From the NCBI GenBank assembly GCA_934668875.1, contig CAKUON010000014.1, positions 1 through 50,690 on the forward strand: a stretch of 50,690 nucleotides of DNA, in the 5' to 3' direction. Both the position numbers and the translations under genes were made by a program. Within the stretch, counting starts at the first letter, position 1, and each line of letters starts with the position of its first letter. Below, in pieces: positions 40,916 to 50,200 of the stretch. Under the pieces are notes generated by a model. The model was not told the origin of the DNA. It ran no database searches and saw nothing but the letters and a program-made list of their open reading frames with translations. Origin of the DNA: an uncultured Collinsella sp. GTDB lineage: Bacteria > Actinomycetota > Coriobacteriia > Coriobacteriales > Coriobacteriaceae.

Positions 40916-41563
40916 ATGGGTTTCATCAATTTTATCGCCGAGCTGCTTAAGGATCCGCGCACTGCGATCGCCGGCTGGATCGCCGCCGGCCCGCTTATGG
41001 CCTACGGCTGCGTGTTCCTGATCATCTTTATCGAGACGGGCGTGGTGTTCTTCCCGTTCCTTCCCGGCGATTCGCTGCTGTTCGCCTCGGGCTTCTTTGC
41101 CCACAACGGTGGCTTTAACATCGTGGCCCTGCTGGCCGTTGCATGGGCCGCTGCCATCTTGGGCGATCAGTGCAACTTTATGATCGGCCATTTCTTTGGC
41201 AAAAAGATCATTGCCTCGGGTAAGGTCAAGGCCATGACGCCCGAGCGCATCAAAAAGTCCGAGGATTTCTTGGACAAGTGGGGCCACCTGGCCATCTTCT
41301 TGGGTCGCTTCTTCCCGTTTATCCGCACCTTCGTGCCCTTTATCGCCGGCATGGGCGGCATGCACTGGCGCAACTTTGTCATTTTTAACGTGCTGGGCGG
41401 CATTACCTGGTCGACGCTCTTTACGCTGCTGGGCTACTTCTTTGGCGGCATTCCCTTTGTGCAGGAGCACTTTGAGCTGCTGATTATCGGCATCGTCGCC
41501 GTGTCGATCATCCCGACCGTGGTCGGTCTGGTTAAGGCAAAGCTGGGCAAAAAGAACGCGTAG
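40916..41563 (+). CDS. DedA-family membrane protein
   Basis: A 215-residue inner-membrane protein of the DedA/SNARE-associated family, with about four to five hydrophobic segments. The family marks are FIETGVVFFPFLPGDSLLF (about 39-57) with conserved acidic and Pro residues, and FLGRFFPFIRTFVPFIAGMGGM (about 128-149) with the conserved Gly-Arg. DedA proteins are thought to move or recycle lipid carriers such as undecaprenyl phosphate and phosphatidylethanolamine. The ATG at 40916 follows GAGAGGTTTTACTTC. It is a single gene between cysE (divergent) and ilvE, with its own terminator. Confidence 0.9.
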   Translation: MGFINFIAELLKDPRTAIAGWIAAGPLMAYGCVFLIIFIETGVVFFPFLPGDSLLFASGFFAHNGGFNIVALLAVAWAAAILGDQCNFMIGHFFGKKIIASGKVKAMTPERIKKSEDFLDKWGHLAIFLGRFFPFIRTFVPFIAGMGGMHWRNFVIFNVLGGITWSTLFTLLGYFFGGIPFVQEHFELLIIGIVAVSIIPTVVGLVKAKLGKKNA

Positions 41564-41592
41564 ATCGAGCCAGCGCGCAAACCGTGCAGTTG

Positions 41593-41626
41593 AGGCCCGT
41601 CACCGCTTACGGTGGCGGGCCTTTTT
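41593..41626 (+). terminator. rho-independent terminator after the DedA gene
   Basis: AGGCCCGTCACC and GGTGGCGGGCCT form the stem, followed by TTTTT. Confidence 0.9.
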
Positions 41627-41645
41627 GCTTCGGTCAAATGAAAAT

Positions 41646-41662
41646 ACTTTACTTAGTTAAAG
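41646..41662 (+). promoter_or_regulatory. 17-nt motif, copy 3 of 3 (ilvE promoter)
   Basis: ACTTTACTTAGTTAAAG lies upstream of a TACAAT -10 (41692-41697) and 190 bp ahead of the ilvE ATG. It is the most symmetric of the three copies. The long leader that follows shows no T-box or other riboswitch that I can recognise. Confidence 0.5.
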
Positions 41663-41851
41663 AAAAGCGTTTTATCAGACGCGTACGGGGAGTACAATCT
41701 CGTGCATGCGAATCGACGTGCCATCGGCTTTGATGCCGTTCGCGTGTCCCGTCCGGCTCTACGCTCCGGGCGTGCGACGTTGCGACGCGGTCGGCCTCGG
41801 TCCTTGCGTGCGGGTTCGCGAGTATGCAACTGTGTATGTAAGGAGCGACAT

Positions 41852-42904
41852 ATGACTGTCGAGAAGAAGGATATCGATTGGGGTAGCCTCGGCTTTGGCT
41901 ACATGAAGACCGATTACAGTTACGAGGCTCATTGGAAGGATGGCGAGTGGGACGAGGGCGGCCTGACCACCGACCACACCCTGCATGTCTCCGAGTGCGG
42001 TGGCATCTTCCATTACTGCCAGGAGGTCTTTGAGGGCCTGAAGGCCTACACCGCCGAGGACGGTAGCATCGTCTGCTTCCGTCCCGACATGAACGCCGAG
42101 CGTATGTACAACTCTGCGCAGCGCCTCGAGATGCCCCCGTTCCCCAAGGACAAGTTCGTTGAGGCCGTCAAGCAGGTCGTTTCTGCCAACGCCGCCTGGG
42201 TCCCGCCCTTCGGTTCCGGTGCGACCCTGTACGTGCGTCCGTTTATGATCGGCTCCGGTGACGTGATCGGCGTGGCTCCCGCTCCTGAGTACACGTTCCG
42301 CATTCTCGTGACCCCGGTCGGTCCGTACTTTAAGGGTGGCCTTAAGCCCGTCAAGCTGCGCGTTTCCGAGTACGACCGCGCCGCACCGCACGGCACCGGC
42401 AACATCAAGGCCGGCCTGAACTACGCCATGTCCCTCAAGCCCACGATGGAGGCCCATCGCGAGGGCTATGCCGAGAACCTGTATCTCGACTCCGAGTCCC
42501 GCACCTATGTCGAGGAGACCGGTGGCGCTAACGTCCTGTTCGTGAAGGAGGATGGCACCCTCGTCGTTCCGCAGTCGCACACTGACTCCATCCTGCCCTC
42601 CATCACCCGTCGCTCGCTCGTTCAGGTTGCTCAGGACCTGGGCATAACCGTCGACCAGCGCCCCGTCGAGTGGGCCGAGGTTAAGGCCGGCACCTTTGTG
42701 GAGTGCGGCCTGTGCGGCACCGCCGCCGTCATCTCCCCGGTGGGCGAGATCGACAATAAGGTTTATGGTGCCGATGAGACCGTGACCTTCCCGGCTGGCT
42801 ACACCGAGATCGGCCCTGTGATGAAGAAGCTCCGCGAGACCCTGACTGGTATCCAGTCTGGTGCTGTCGAGGATAAGCACAACTGGGTTTACACCGTGGC
42901 GTAA
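41852..42904 (+). CDS. ilvE: branched-chain amino acid aminotransferase
   Basis: IlvE transfers amino groups between glutamate and the 2-oxo acids of Leu, Ile and Val, the last step of their synthesis and first of their breakdown. The 350-residue fold-type IV PLP enzyme shows FEGLKAYTAEDG with RPDMNAERM, the YVRPFMIGSG segment, the Schiff-base lysine in GTGNIKAGLNYA, and the glycine-rich YVEETGGANVLFV. It ends with EVKAGTFVECGLCGTAAVISPVG, normal for the large actinobacterial type. The ATG at 41852 follows GTAAGGAGCGACAT; the in-frame ATG at 41702 would add 50 Arg-rich residues from the leader and is rejected. Confidence 0.94.
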   Translation: MTVEKKDIDWGSLGFGYMKTDYSYEAHWKDGEWDEGGLTTDHTLHVSECGGIFHYCQEVFEGLKAYTAEDGSIVCFRPDMNAERMYNSAQRLEMPPFPKDKFVEAVKQVVSANAAWVPPFGSGATLYVRPFMIGSGDVIGVAPAPEYTFRILVTPVGPYFKGGLKPVKLRVSEYDRAAPHGTGNIKAGLNYAMSLKPTMEAHREGYAENLYLDSESRTYVEETGGANVLFVKEDGTLVVPQSHTDSILPSITRRSLVQVAQDLGITVDQRPVEWAEVKAGTFVECGLCGTAAVISPVGEIDNKVYGADETVTFPAGYTEIGPVMKKLRETLTGIQSGAVEDKHNWVYTVA

Positions 42905-42920
42905 GCTGCCATAGCTGTTC

Positions 42921-43045
42921 GGCCCGAGGACAACCTTCCTTTCCGGCGCGTCCTCGGACATGAAAGAACCTCCGCTGCGCACTTCGTGCGGCGGAGGTTC
43001 TTTCGTCCTGCGGAGTGCGCCGGAAAGGAAGGTTGCCCTCGGGCC
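42921..43045. repeat. nested palindrome after ilvE (28-bp outer arms)
   Basis: The outer arms 42921-42949 and 43017-43045 are reverse complements apart from one position. Inside, GAAAGAACCTCCGC (42962) mirrors GCGGAGGTTCTTTC (42992), which alone would be a terminator-like stem. This is the first part of the 559-bp ilvE-lemA gap. Confidence 0.8.
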
Positions 43046-43097
43046 TGCGTTACCTCGGCGCTGCCGTTACGGGCAATATAGATCTGAATTAAAGCTG

Positions 43098-43129
43098 GTG
43101 CGCGGCCTTTTAGGCCGCGCTTTTGTTTT
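43098..43129 (+). terminator. terminator-like hairpin in the ilvE-lemA gap
   Basis: GCGCGGCC-TTTTA-GGCCGCGC is followed by TTTTGTTTT. It may end read-through from ilvE. Confidence 0.8.
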
Positions 43130-43158
43130 GGTTCGCGCCATGTGGGGGTGATGGCGAC

Positions 43159-43359
43159 GTGCATTTTTGCGAGTATTCTGCAATCGAAGGCCCCTGCATA
43201 CCGACCTCGGGCAAAAAATCGGGATTTCTCGATGTTTTCTACGAATGATGGGCGGGGTTATGGGCTGACAGCGGGTGATTTGCAGGGATATTCGCGGTCT
43301 TTGGCCTTTGTCGTGGCGCCCGATGCTCTTGGTTATGTTGAATACTCCCAAAAATGCAC
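43159..43359. repeat. 201-bp element with 20-bp terminal inverted repeats
   Basis: GTGCATTTTTGCGAGTATTC (43159-43178) is mirrored by GAATACTCCCAAAAATGCAC (43340-43359) with one mismatch. The ends face outward like a small non-autonomous transposon. An open frame of 101 codons crosses it, but it lacks a ribosome binding site and any recognisable domain, so I do not call a gene. Confidence 0.55.
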
Positions 43360-43390
43360 GGCGCTTAGAGGGGGACCTACGCGAAAAAGG

Positions 43391-43429
43391 AAACCGCCCC
43401 GTCGAAGTATGCATTCGACGGGGCGGTTT
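43391..43429 (-). terminator. terminator of lemA
   Basis: AAACCGCCCCGTCGAA and TTCGACGGGGCGGTTT are perfect 16-bp arms. Read on the minus strand a TTTCCTTTTT run follows, so it closes lemA. Confidence 0.88.
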
Positions 43430-43463
43430 ATGCATATACCCGAGTAAGACTCGGCCGTGATTG

Positions 43464-44015
43464 TTAGAACTTGACGGTCGGGGCCTGGCGGGCTGCTTCG
43501 GCGGCCTCGAAGCCCTGGCGCTCCTTAAACTGGAAGATGCCGGCAAAGATGACAGCCGGGAACGTCTGAATGGCGTTGTTGTAGCTGAGCACGCAATCGT
43601 TGTAGCTCTGGCGTGCATAGCTAATCTTGTTCTCGGTATCCTCGAGCGATGCCTGCAGCTGCGTAAAGTTGGCGTTTGCCTTAAGATCGGGGTAGGCCTC
43701 GGCTACGGCGAAGAGCTGGCGCAGCGCACCGGTCAGCACGTTGTCGGCTTCCATCTTGGCCTCGGGCGTGGTGGCCTTGACGGCGGTGTTACGCGCACTG
43801 ATCACGGCGGAGAGCGTCTCTTGCTCGTGCTTGGCGTAGCCCTTGACGGTCTCGACCAGGTTGGGGATCAGGTCGTTGCGGCGCTGCAGCTGCGTATCGA
43901 TGTTCTGCCAAGCGTTATCGATGCGGTTACGCTTGGTGACCATGTTGTTGTAGATGCCGGCGATGGCGCAGACAATCACAATGACAACAACGATGCCGAT
44001 GATGACGGTAATCAT
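43464..44015 (-). CDS. lemA: LemA family protein
   Basis: A 183-residue LemA-type protein: an N-terminal transmembrane helix (about 2-20, ITVIIGIVVVIVIVCAIAGI) followed by a long helical bundle. Typical stretches are YNNMVTKRNRIDNAWQNID, QLQRRNDLIPNLVETVKGYA, and later YNDCVLSYNNAIQTFPAVI, with the C-terminal FQFKERQGFEA. The topology places a short N terminus outside and the bulk in the cytoplasm, or the reverse; reports differ. Function is unsettled in bacteria. A HtpX or TPM-domain partner is often adjacent, but none is here. The ATG follows CGGAGACATC. Confidence 0.92.
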   Translation of the reverse strand: MITVIIGIVVVIVIVCAIAGIYNNMVTKRNRIDNAWQNIDTQLQRRNDLIPNLVETVKGYAKHEQETLSAVISARNTAVKATTPEAKMEADNVLTGALRQLFAVAEAYPDLKANANFTQLQASLEDTENKISYARQSYNDCVLSYNNAIQTFPAVIFAGIFQFKERQGFEAAEAARQAPTVKF

Positions 44016-44214
44016 GATGTCTCCGTTTCGAATGGCCGCGGCGGCATGCGCCAGCTGCCGTTGGTATAACGCTACTAGTATACCCGCAACGTTTTGCCGT
44101 GCCGAACTTTCCGGTAAGCGTTATGTTTTCGGTAGGGTTGGCACCGGGGCAAAGCGCGCGAGGTACAGGTGTAAGATATGCGACAGATTGACGAGTGTTG
44201 TCTTTGCCCTGAGG

Positions 44215-44811
44215 ATGGCGATACCAGTGGACCTTCGCATCAAGAAAACCTACCGTGCCCTGTTCGATGCCTTCACCGAGCTTCTCGAGGAGCATCGTTT
44301 TGAGGACCTGACGGTTGCCATGCTGTGCGACCGCGCCATGATTCGCCGCACGACGTTCTACAAGCACTTTCGCGACAAGAACGATTACTTTGCCTTTTAT
44401 ATCGATGAGCTCATGTCGGGCTTGCCGCAAAAACAGCCTGATGAGGCTGGCGCAGTGTCTGCCGAGGACGTGCGCGCGCTTCGGCACGCGATTTTGGACG
44501 ATGCCATGGATTTGATTCTGGCGCACGAGCAGCTCATGGATAACATTTTGGCAAGCAGCATGTCGGGCATGTTGACCAACGTTATTTGCGACCGCATTGC
44601 CCGCTCTATCCGCGAGCGTGTGATGAACGTGCTTGCCGAGGATGCCCTGGCCCCCGTGTCGCTCGAGACGACGTCTGAGTTTGTCGCCGGCGGTATTATT
44701 CGACTTTTCACGATATGGTGGGAATCGGGCCACGATCTTGAGCGTCGACCCGAGATGGCCGACGTGGTCGATGCACTGTTTGAGCGGACCATGACACCGG
44801 TGCATCACTAA
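44215..44811 (+). CDS. TetR/AcrR-family transcriptional regulator
   Basis: A 198-residue repressor. The N-terminal HTH runs over about 10-56 (KKTYRALFDAFTELLEEHRF, then LTVAMLCDRAMIRRTTFYKHFRDKNDYF with the TTFYxHF recognition helix of TetR). The C-terminal ligand domain (57-198) is all-helical and ends GGIIRLFTIWWESGHDLERRPEMADVVDALF, like the DhaS/TetR_C group. The start is uncertain: ATG 44215 or GTG 44227; GAGG at 44211 fits the GTG better. The long frame back to 43954 overlaps lemA and is rejected. Its target is not evident, as neighbours are divergent lemA and convergent tRNA-Ser. Confidence 0.83.
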   Translation: MAIPVDLRIKKTYRALFDAFTELLEEHRFEDLTVAMLCDRAMIRRTTFYKHFRDKNDYFAFYIDELMSGLPQKQPDEAGAVSAEDVRALRHAILDDAMDLILAHEQLMDNILASSMSGMLTNVICDRIARSIRERVMNVLAEDALAPVSLETTSEFVAGGIIRLFTIWWESGHDLERRPEMADVVDALFERTMTPVHH

Positions 44812-44814
44812 AAG

Positions 44815-44904
44815 TGGCGGAGAGAGGGGGATTCGAACCCCCGGAACGCTCTCGCGCTCAACGGTTTTCAAGACCGCCGCATTCAACCGCTCTGCCATCT
44901 CTCC
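44815..44904 (-). tRNA. tRNA-Ser (anticodon UGA)
   Basis: The minus strand starts GGAGAGATGGCAGAGCGG and ends TCTCTCCGCCA, with the CCA encoded. The anticodon loop CTTGAAA gives UGA. The long variable arm and the GGTTCGAATCC T-arm confirm a class II serine tRNA. It reads UCA and, with wobble, other UCN codons. Confidence 0.96.
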
Positions 44905-44955
44905 GTGAGTCGTAATGATAGCATCGTTTTGAATTTGCAACAGGGAAGGCGAACG

Positions 44956-46737
44956 ATGACGATCACCGAAATCGACGAGAAGTTCATGCGCGAGGCGCTG
45001 GCGGAGGCGCGTGCCGCGGCCGCGGTGGGCGAGGTGCCGATCGGCGCCGTGGTGGTGCGCGCGGGCGAGATTGTCGCGCGGGCGCATAATCGCCGCGAGC
45101 TCGATCAGGACCCTTCGGCGCATGCAGAGTTCGCGGCCCTGTGCGCTGCCGCTCGGTCGCTCGGTCGCTGGCGCCTTTCCGACTGTACGGTCTACGTGAC
45201 GCTCGAGCCCTGCTGCATGTGTGCGGGGCTTATGGTCAACGCGCGCGTGGGGCGCTGCGTGTATGGCGCGGCTGATGCCAAGGCGGGCGCGCTGGGATCC
45301 CTATACGATCTGAATGCCGACTCGCGCCTGAATCATCGGTTTAACGTGAGCGCCGGCGTGCTGGCAGACGAGTGTCGTGAGGTGCTGAGCAGCTATTTTA
45401 GTGGGCTGCGTGGCACCGATGGTGCTGGCTGCGGTTGCGGGGCCGATCTTGAGGCGCATGCCGCTCATGCTGAGGCGCTCGCGTGTGCCGAAGATATCGC
45501 CGTTGAGGCGCTCAACTTTGGTCCTGCGTGCCGCCGGCCCCGCCGTGTGCTGTTGGCGATTGATTCCTTTAAGGGCAGCATTTCGAGCGCGCAGGCGGAG
45601 GCGGCCGTTGCCGAAGGCGTACGACGCGTTTGGCTCGATGCCGAGGTGCGCACATTGCCGCTGGCAGATGGTGGTGAGGGAACGCTCGATGCCGTTGCCG
45701 CCTGCGGTGGCGAGCTTGTGACCTGCGAGGTTGCAGGGCCCTTTGGCGAGCGTGCGCCTGCCCGGATGCTGGTTGATGTCGAGCACGAGTCGGCTGTTAT
45801 TGAGATGGCCGAAGCCGCGGGCATCGGGTACTCGCCTTGCACGGAGTCGTCGGCGCTGGCTGCTACAACCTATGGCGTGGGCGAGCTGATGCTCCGTGCG
45901 GTTCGTGCCGGGGCAAAGACTATCTATCTTGGCTTGGGCGGTAGTGCCACCAACGACGGTGGCGCCGGTATGCTGCAGGCGCTGGGCGCGCGCCTTGTCG
46001 ATGAGCACGGCCGCGATATCGCTCCCGGTCTCGCGGGTCTCGAACACGTGGTGAGTATCGATTTGGCGCCAGCGCTTCGGGCGCTGAGCGGCGCGCGTGT
46101 CGTGGTGCTTTCCGATGTCGAGAATCCGCTTGTGGGACGCCGAGGCGCCCTAGCGGTGTTCGGTGGGCAGAAGGGCCTGCCGACGGATGATGCCGAGGCG
46201 CTGAGCAGGTGCGACAGCTGGATGGTCGGCTACGGCCGCCTGCTCGATACGGCAATTGCTAGGGCGCGGGCTCAGGGGTTGCTGCGCACGCCCAAGGGCG
46301 CACGGACATTTGGCTCGGTGCTCGGCGTGCCCGGCGCTGGTGCCGCCGGTGGTCTGGGTGCCGCACTGTTGGCGCTCGGCGCCGAGTTGCGCTCGGGCGT
46401 GGAGACAGTGCTCGATCTGATTGGGTTTGACGAGCGCGTGCGCGATGCCGACCTGGTCATTACAGGCGAGGGCAATATGGATGAACAGTCCGCCGCTGGA
46501 AAGGCGCCGGTGGGCGTGGCGCGCCGCGCCAAGCGATATGGCAAGTCGGTAGCCGCCGTCGTGGGCGGTCGCGCCGACAACCTGGATGCGGTGTACGAGC
46601 AGGGTATCGACTTGGTTTTGCCGATCTGTCGCAAGCCCATGGACCTGGAGCGGGCACTCGATCCGCAAGAAGCCACAACCAACCTCATCTGCGCCGGCGA
46701 GTCAGCCGCCCAATCCTACGACCTCGGCCGCCTCTAA
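44956..46737 (+). CDS. TadA (tRNA A34 deaminase)-glycerate kinase fusion protein
   Basis: A 593-residue two-domain protein. Residues ~1-150 are a tRNA-specific adenosine deaminase (A34 to inosine): GEVPIGAVVV, zinc/proton-shuttle HAE (56-58), PCCMC (85-89) and the C-terminal LNHRFNVSAGVLADECREVLSSYF. A ~45-residue Ala/Cys/Gly-rich linker follows. Residues ~197-593 are a type 1 glycerate kinase (GarK/GlxK): VLLAIDSFKGS, LADGGEGTLDA, GLGGSATNDGGAGM, VLSDVENPLVG, FGGQKG, GVPGAGAAGGLGAAL and VITGEGNMDEQSAAGKAPVG. No stop, shift or internal ribosome binding site separates the parts. ATG 44956 follows GGGAAGGCGAACG. The two activities have no known link, so the fusion itself is the point of interest. 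Confidence 0.85.
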   Translation: MTITEIDEKFMREALAEARAAAAVGEVPIGAVVVRAGEIVARAHNRRELDQDPSAHAEFAALCAAARSLGRWRLSDCTVYVTLEPCCMCAGLMVNARVGRCVYGAADAKAGALGSLYDLNADSRLNHRFNVSAGVLADECREVLSSYFSGLRGTDGAGCGCGADLEAHAAHAEALACAEDIAVEALNFGPACRRPRRVLLAIDSFKGSISSAQAEAAVAEGVRRVWLDAEVRTLPLADGGEGTLDAVAACGGELVTCEVAGPFGERAPARMLVDVEHESAVIEMAEAAGIGYSPCTESSALAATTYGVGELMLRAVRAGAKTIYLGLGGSATNDGGAGMLQALGARLVDEHGRDIAPGLAGLEHVVSIDLAPALRALSGARVVVLSDVENPLVGRRGALAVFGGQKGLPTDDAEALSRCDSWMVGYGRLLDTAIARARAQGLLRTPKGARTFGSVLGVPGAGAAGGLGAALLALGAELRSGVETVLDLIGFDERVRDADLVITGEGNMDEQSAAGKAPVGVARRAKRYGKSVAAVVGGRADNLDAVYEQGIDLVLPICRKPMDLERALDPQEATTNLICAGESAAQSYDLGRL

Positions 46738-46753
46738 AACCCATCCCCTCGAT

Positions 46754-46822
46754 AAGTTGCGGTGAAATACGGAGCGTTTTTGCCTTTAAGGGGCCAATTC
46801 AGTCCGTATTCCACCGCAACTT
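46754..46822. repeat. palindromic repeat, family A, second locus
   Basis: AAGTTGCGGTGAAATACGGA and TCCGTATTCCACCGCAACTT are 20-bp arms with one mismatch; CTCGA/TCGAG extend them outward. This is a diverged copy of the element at 17304. Confidence 0.78.
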
Positions 46823-46902
46823 CGAGAATGGCCATTCGAGGTTGGCTGCCTTGGGTCTTGGGTCGGACCGTTTGCCACGAAATGCAGTGTCAGACTAGTC
46901 TT

Positions 46903-46971
46903 TTTGGGACGGGGCTATTTTGACTACTTGCAGATCTGATTGCCCAAGTAGTCAAAAAGCCCCGTCCCAAA
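46903..46971. repeat. palindromic repeat, family B, second locus
   Basis: TTTGGGACGGGGCTATTTTG (46903) starts a 28-base arm mirrored at 46945-46971 with one mismatch. The right flank continues TTAGCTAAT, as the copy near 16996 does in the other orientation. The 464-bp gap before the adhesin gene holds these repeats plus its promoter region. Confidence 0.8.
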
Positions 46972-47111
46972 TTAGCTAATCCCGCCGAACCCCTTTGATG
47001 GCGCGAGTGGTTCGATTTTGAGCCTGAGTGGCAACCCGAGGCGAAATTTCAGGTCACCCAAATTGCTACAATTTTAAGCATATAGCGATGTCCTGCCTTG
47101 CGTTTCTGCGC

Positions 47112-47160
47112 GGGGGGGGGCGTATATTTGCATCGATGGGGACGACGACACATATATAAT
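47112..47160 (+). promoter_or_regulatory. G9 tract and putative promoter of the adhesin gene
   Basis: Nine consecutive G (47112-47120) lie about 35 bp upstream of a consensus -10, TATAAT (47155-47160), and 82 bp ahead of the adhesin ATG. Homopolymer tracts of this length slip during replication and are used for phase variation of surface proteins in other bacteria. A clear -35 box is not seen at normal spacing. Confidence 0.45.
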
Positions 47161-47201
47161 GAGCCGCTGCTTGCCGTCCTCATGGATTGGGGAGGGCCTT
47201 C

Positions 47202-50200
47202 ATGAATCGCGTGTGTGCGAGAGCTCGAGAAATGCTAAAGCCTTTTGGCAAGAAAACCAATACCGCCAAGCGTGTCCTGAGGGTTTTGGCCGTCCCGCTG
47301 GCGGCGTGTGCACTCTTGTTTGGTGCGACGAGCGCGTTGGCCGACCAGGCGGTTCCCTTTAGCAACCACACCGTGAAGACGGTGAATCCCACCGGCACTA
47401 CGGTCAATTTGTTCGACTATTGGGTCGTCGATGGCGCCAATGATAGCTCAGCAAACATCAATATCGACAACAGCAATAACAACACTGGCATCAACAAAGA
47501 TCACCAGCTCAAGTTTAATGGTGGAGCCGGCACGGGAATTAACAAGTGGACGGGAAAAAGCGGCACTGGCGGCTTTGGACGTCTTTCATTTGTGAAGAAC
47601 ACGCTGGTAAATGGTTATCCGGAGATTGATGGCACCTACGCCTCCTATAACACGCACGGTACGTACGAAGACGAGTCGCTCGATTATCTCTTTAACAGCG
47701 CCAGTCAGGCAAATGAAAATGACAAACAGGACGGCAAGGCCGTTTACAACAACGTGCAAGGCCTTTTCCAGCTCAAGAAAGGCTATTACGTTTACGACTC
47801 GTACGGCTCTGACGGCTCTGACGGCAACTATGCCGTCTATAACCTCACGACCAACTCCTTTAACGTCTACAATAAGGCGGGCGTATATAAGGGCGATGCG
47901 AGTAGCGAAACCAATCTGGGTCAGTTCTTCCCCTTTGACTCGGCTAAGAAAGTTTTTACCGACAACGGCAACGGCCTCTCTCCTAATAGCGTCATTGACG
48001 GGGACAACTCAACCCTCAACCACCACTTTGGTATGTCCATGACCACGGAGTTCGTCCAGCCTGCGGGCGGCAAGACCACCGATAACAAAGACATGGTCTT
48101 TGAGTTCTCGGGCGACGATGACGTGTGGGTTTACATCGACGGCGTGCTCGTGGGCGATCTGGGCGGCATCCACGAGAAGGCGACGCTCGAGATCGACTTC
48201 GCCACCGGTGAAGTAAAAGTCGGTCATGTCGACGGTGCGAATGGAACCAAGAAAGAAATCGAAAATACCAACATCAAGGCAAAGTTCGAAGCCGCCGGCG
48301 TAGATACCACCAACTTCTCCGGCAACACCTTCCTCGGCAGCACCAAGCACACGCTGAGCTTCTTCTATCTGGAGCGTGGCGCGGGTGCATCGAACATGTC
48401 GCTCAAGTTTAACCTCACCACCCTGCCGTCGTCCGAGGTCGCGAAGGTCGACCAAAACGGCGAGGCAGTCAATGACGCAACCTTCGGGCTGTACCGGTCC
48501 GATGGACCAGATTACGACTGGAATACGGGTGAGCTCGTCGCTCGGGGCACGACGGAAAACGGGGGCCAGCTGATACTTCGAAAGTTAAAGCCGGGCGACT
48601 CCGAGCCGAGCGACTCCGTCCTCTCGTTTGACGAAGAGCACAACAAAAATCATTGCGACTACTTTGTACTCAAAGAAGAAAACCTGCCCGCGGGATATCG
48701 CTCGAGCCTGACCTCATCAACCACCGCAACTCCAGGCGAGTTGCATTTGCAGTACAAGCCAGCCGCGGCAACCGGCTCGGGTGGCGTGGTAGTTGCGCCG
48801 CAGACAACGGTTGAAACAGCCGACGGCGATCAATGGAAGGGTAGCCGCATGTGGCTGAACGGCGGCTATCTGGCCGCTAAGGAGACCATTTCCCTACATA
48901 AAGATACGCAAGACAATAAAGGCCACGTTATTAGTTCGGGTACGACCTTCGCCGTTGTGCTCAAGCGCACCGATGAAAACAAGAGTGACACGGACGAAAA
49001 TGCGTGGACGGCGGTCACGGGCAACCCGCTCAAAGGCTATAAGCTGTGCTCCAAACACGGCATTGAGGGCGCGGTCGAGGCTGCCAGATCGGCAGATACG
49101 AGCGTCTTCGGCGTCAACACCAATGGCGACTATGAGGTAACGGTCAGGTCGCTGCCCGGAGATATCGAGAAGTACGCCGCCATGATGGCGGACATGTCAA
49201 AGGCGGAATATACCGTGGCGGTGTATCACACCACTGCACCGTCTCTGGCGGGGGCAACCATCGGCAACACCTCTATGGTCAAATATCAAACGATAAACAG
49301 GCAGTTCTCTACGGTGATCCACCTCACCAACGTCCAGAATCGTCTGTTTGTGCAGAAGGTTGACGACCTGGGCAGGCCCGTGAACGACGCGAAGTTTGAG
49401 CTGTACAAGGCCGAGGACGTTATCGGCGATAGTCCCAGCACGTATGCCATTAAATCGGGCGCCAAGCCGTATGACACCGTGCAGACGAAGGACGCGACCT
49501 ATCCGTATGAGATTAAGGGTGCCGCATGCTTCCCGCTCGATTCGACAAAGCATGCACCCCTTATCAAGGGTACGTACTACCTGCGTGAGTCTAAAAGCCC
49601 GGATGGTTATGAGATTAACAACACTATCACCAAGGTAATCGTGGATGATTCGGGCGTATACGTGGACGCCGGTGAGGAGAACGACGGCGTGCGTAGCATG
49701 AGCGGCCCGGGTTCGCTGATTGCTTCCCTAGCGCAGTTTGGCTCTCCCGACTCCATCGACAACACGCTTACGCACATTAAGGGCATGCTGCAGAGTACAA
49801 CTGGCGTAGATGCCAAGGGAAACCTGACATGGGGCCAGGTGAAGCCTTCTCTGGCGGACGTGCACATGCGCTATGACAAGGCGACGCAGGGCACCAAGAC
49901 CATCCTGCGCTATGTCGAGGACGGTGGCGAGCGCGACGGCAAACTGGCTACTATCTATGCGGACACGGGCATCAACCGCATGGCTCTTTATCAAGAAGAC
50001 GATTCAAAATATATAGACGATACCTCCAAGACCCGTACTAACCTGGGCACGCTTCAGCTCAATCATCTCTTTACCACGGCAACGGCCGTGCAGTATACCG
50101 ATTGTCGCGTGGCACGACTGCAGGTGACCAAGACGGTGACGGCAGATACTGGTCTTACTGCACCCACTAAGGATGCGAAAGGCAACGATCTGACCTTTAC

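Noticed and set aside
41627..41851. T-box or other riboswitch in the long ilvE leader
   Set aside because: No AGGGTGGNACCGCG T-box core or alternative terminator was found; only short GC-rich hairpins are visible.
43142..43447. 101-codon frame inside the inverted-repeat element after ilvE
   Set aside because: It has no ribosome binding site or known domain, and the frame crosses a terminal repeat and a terminator hairpin.
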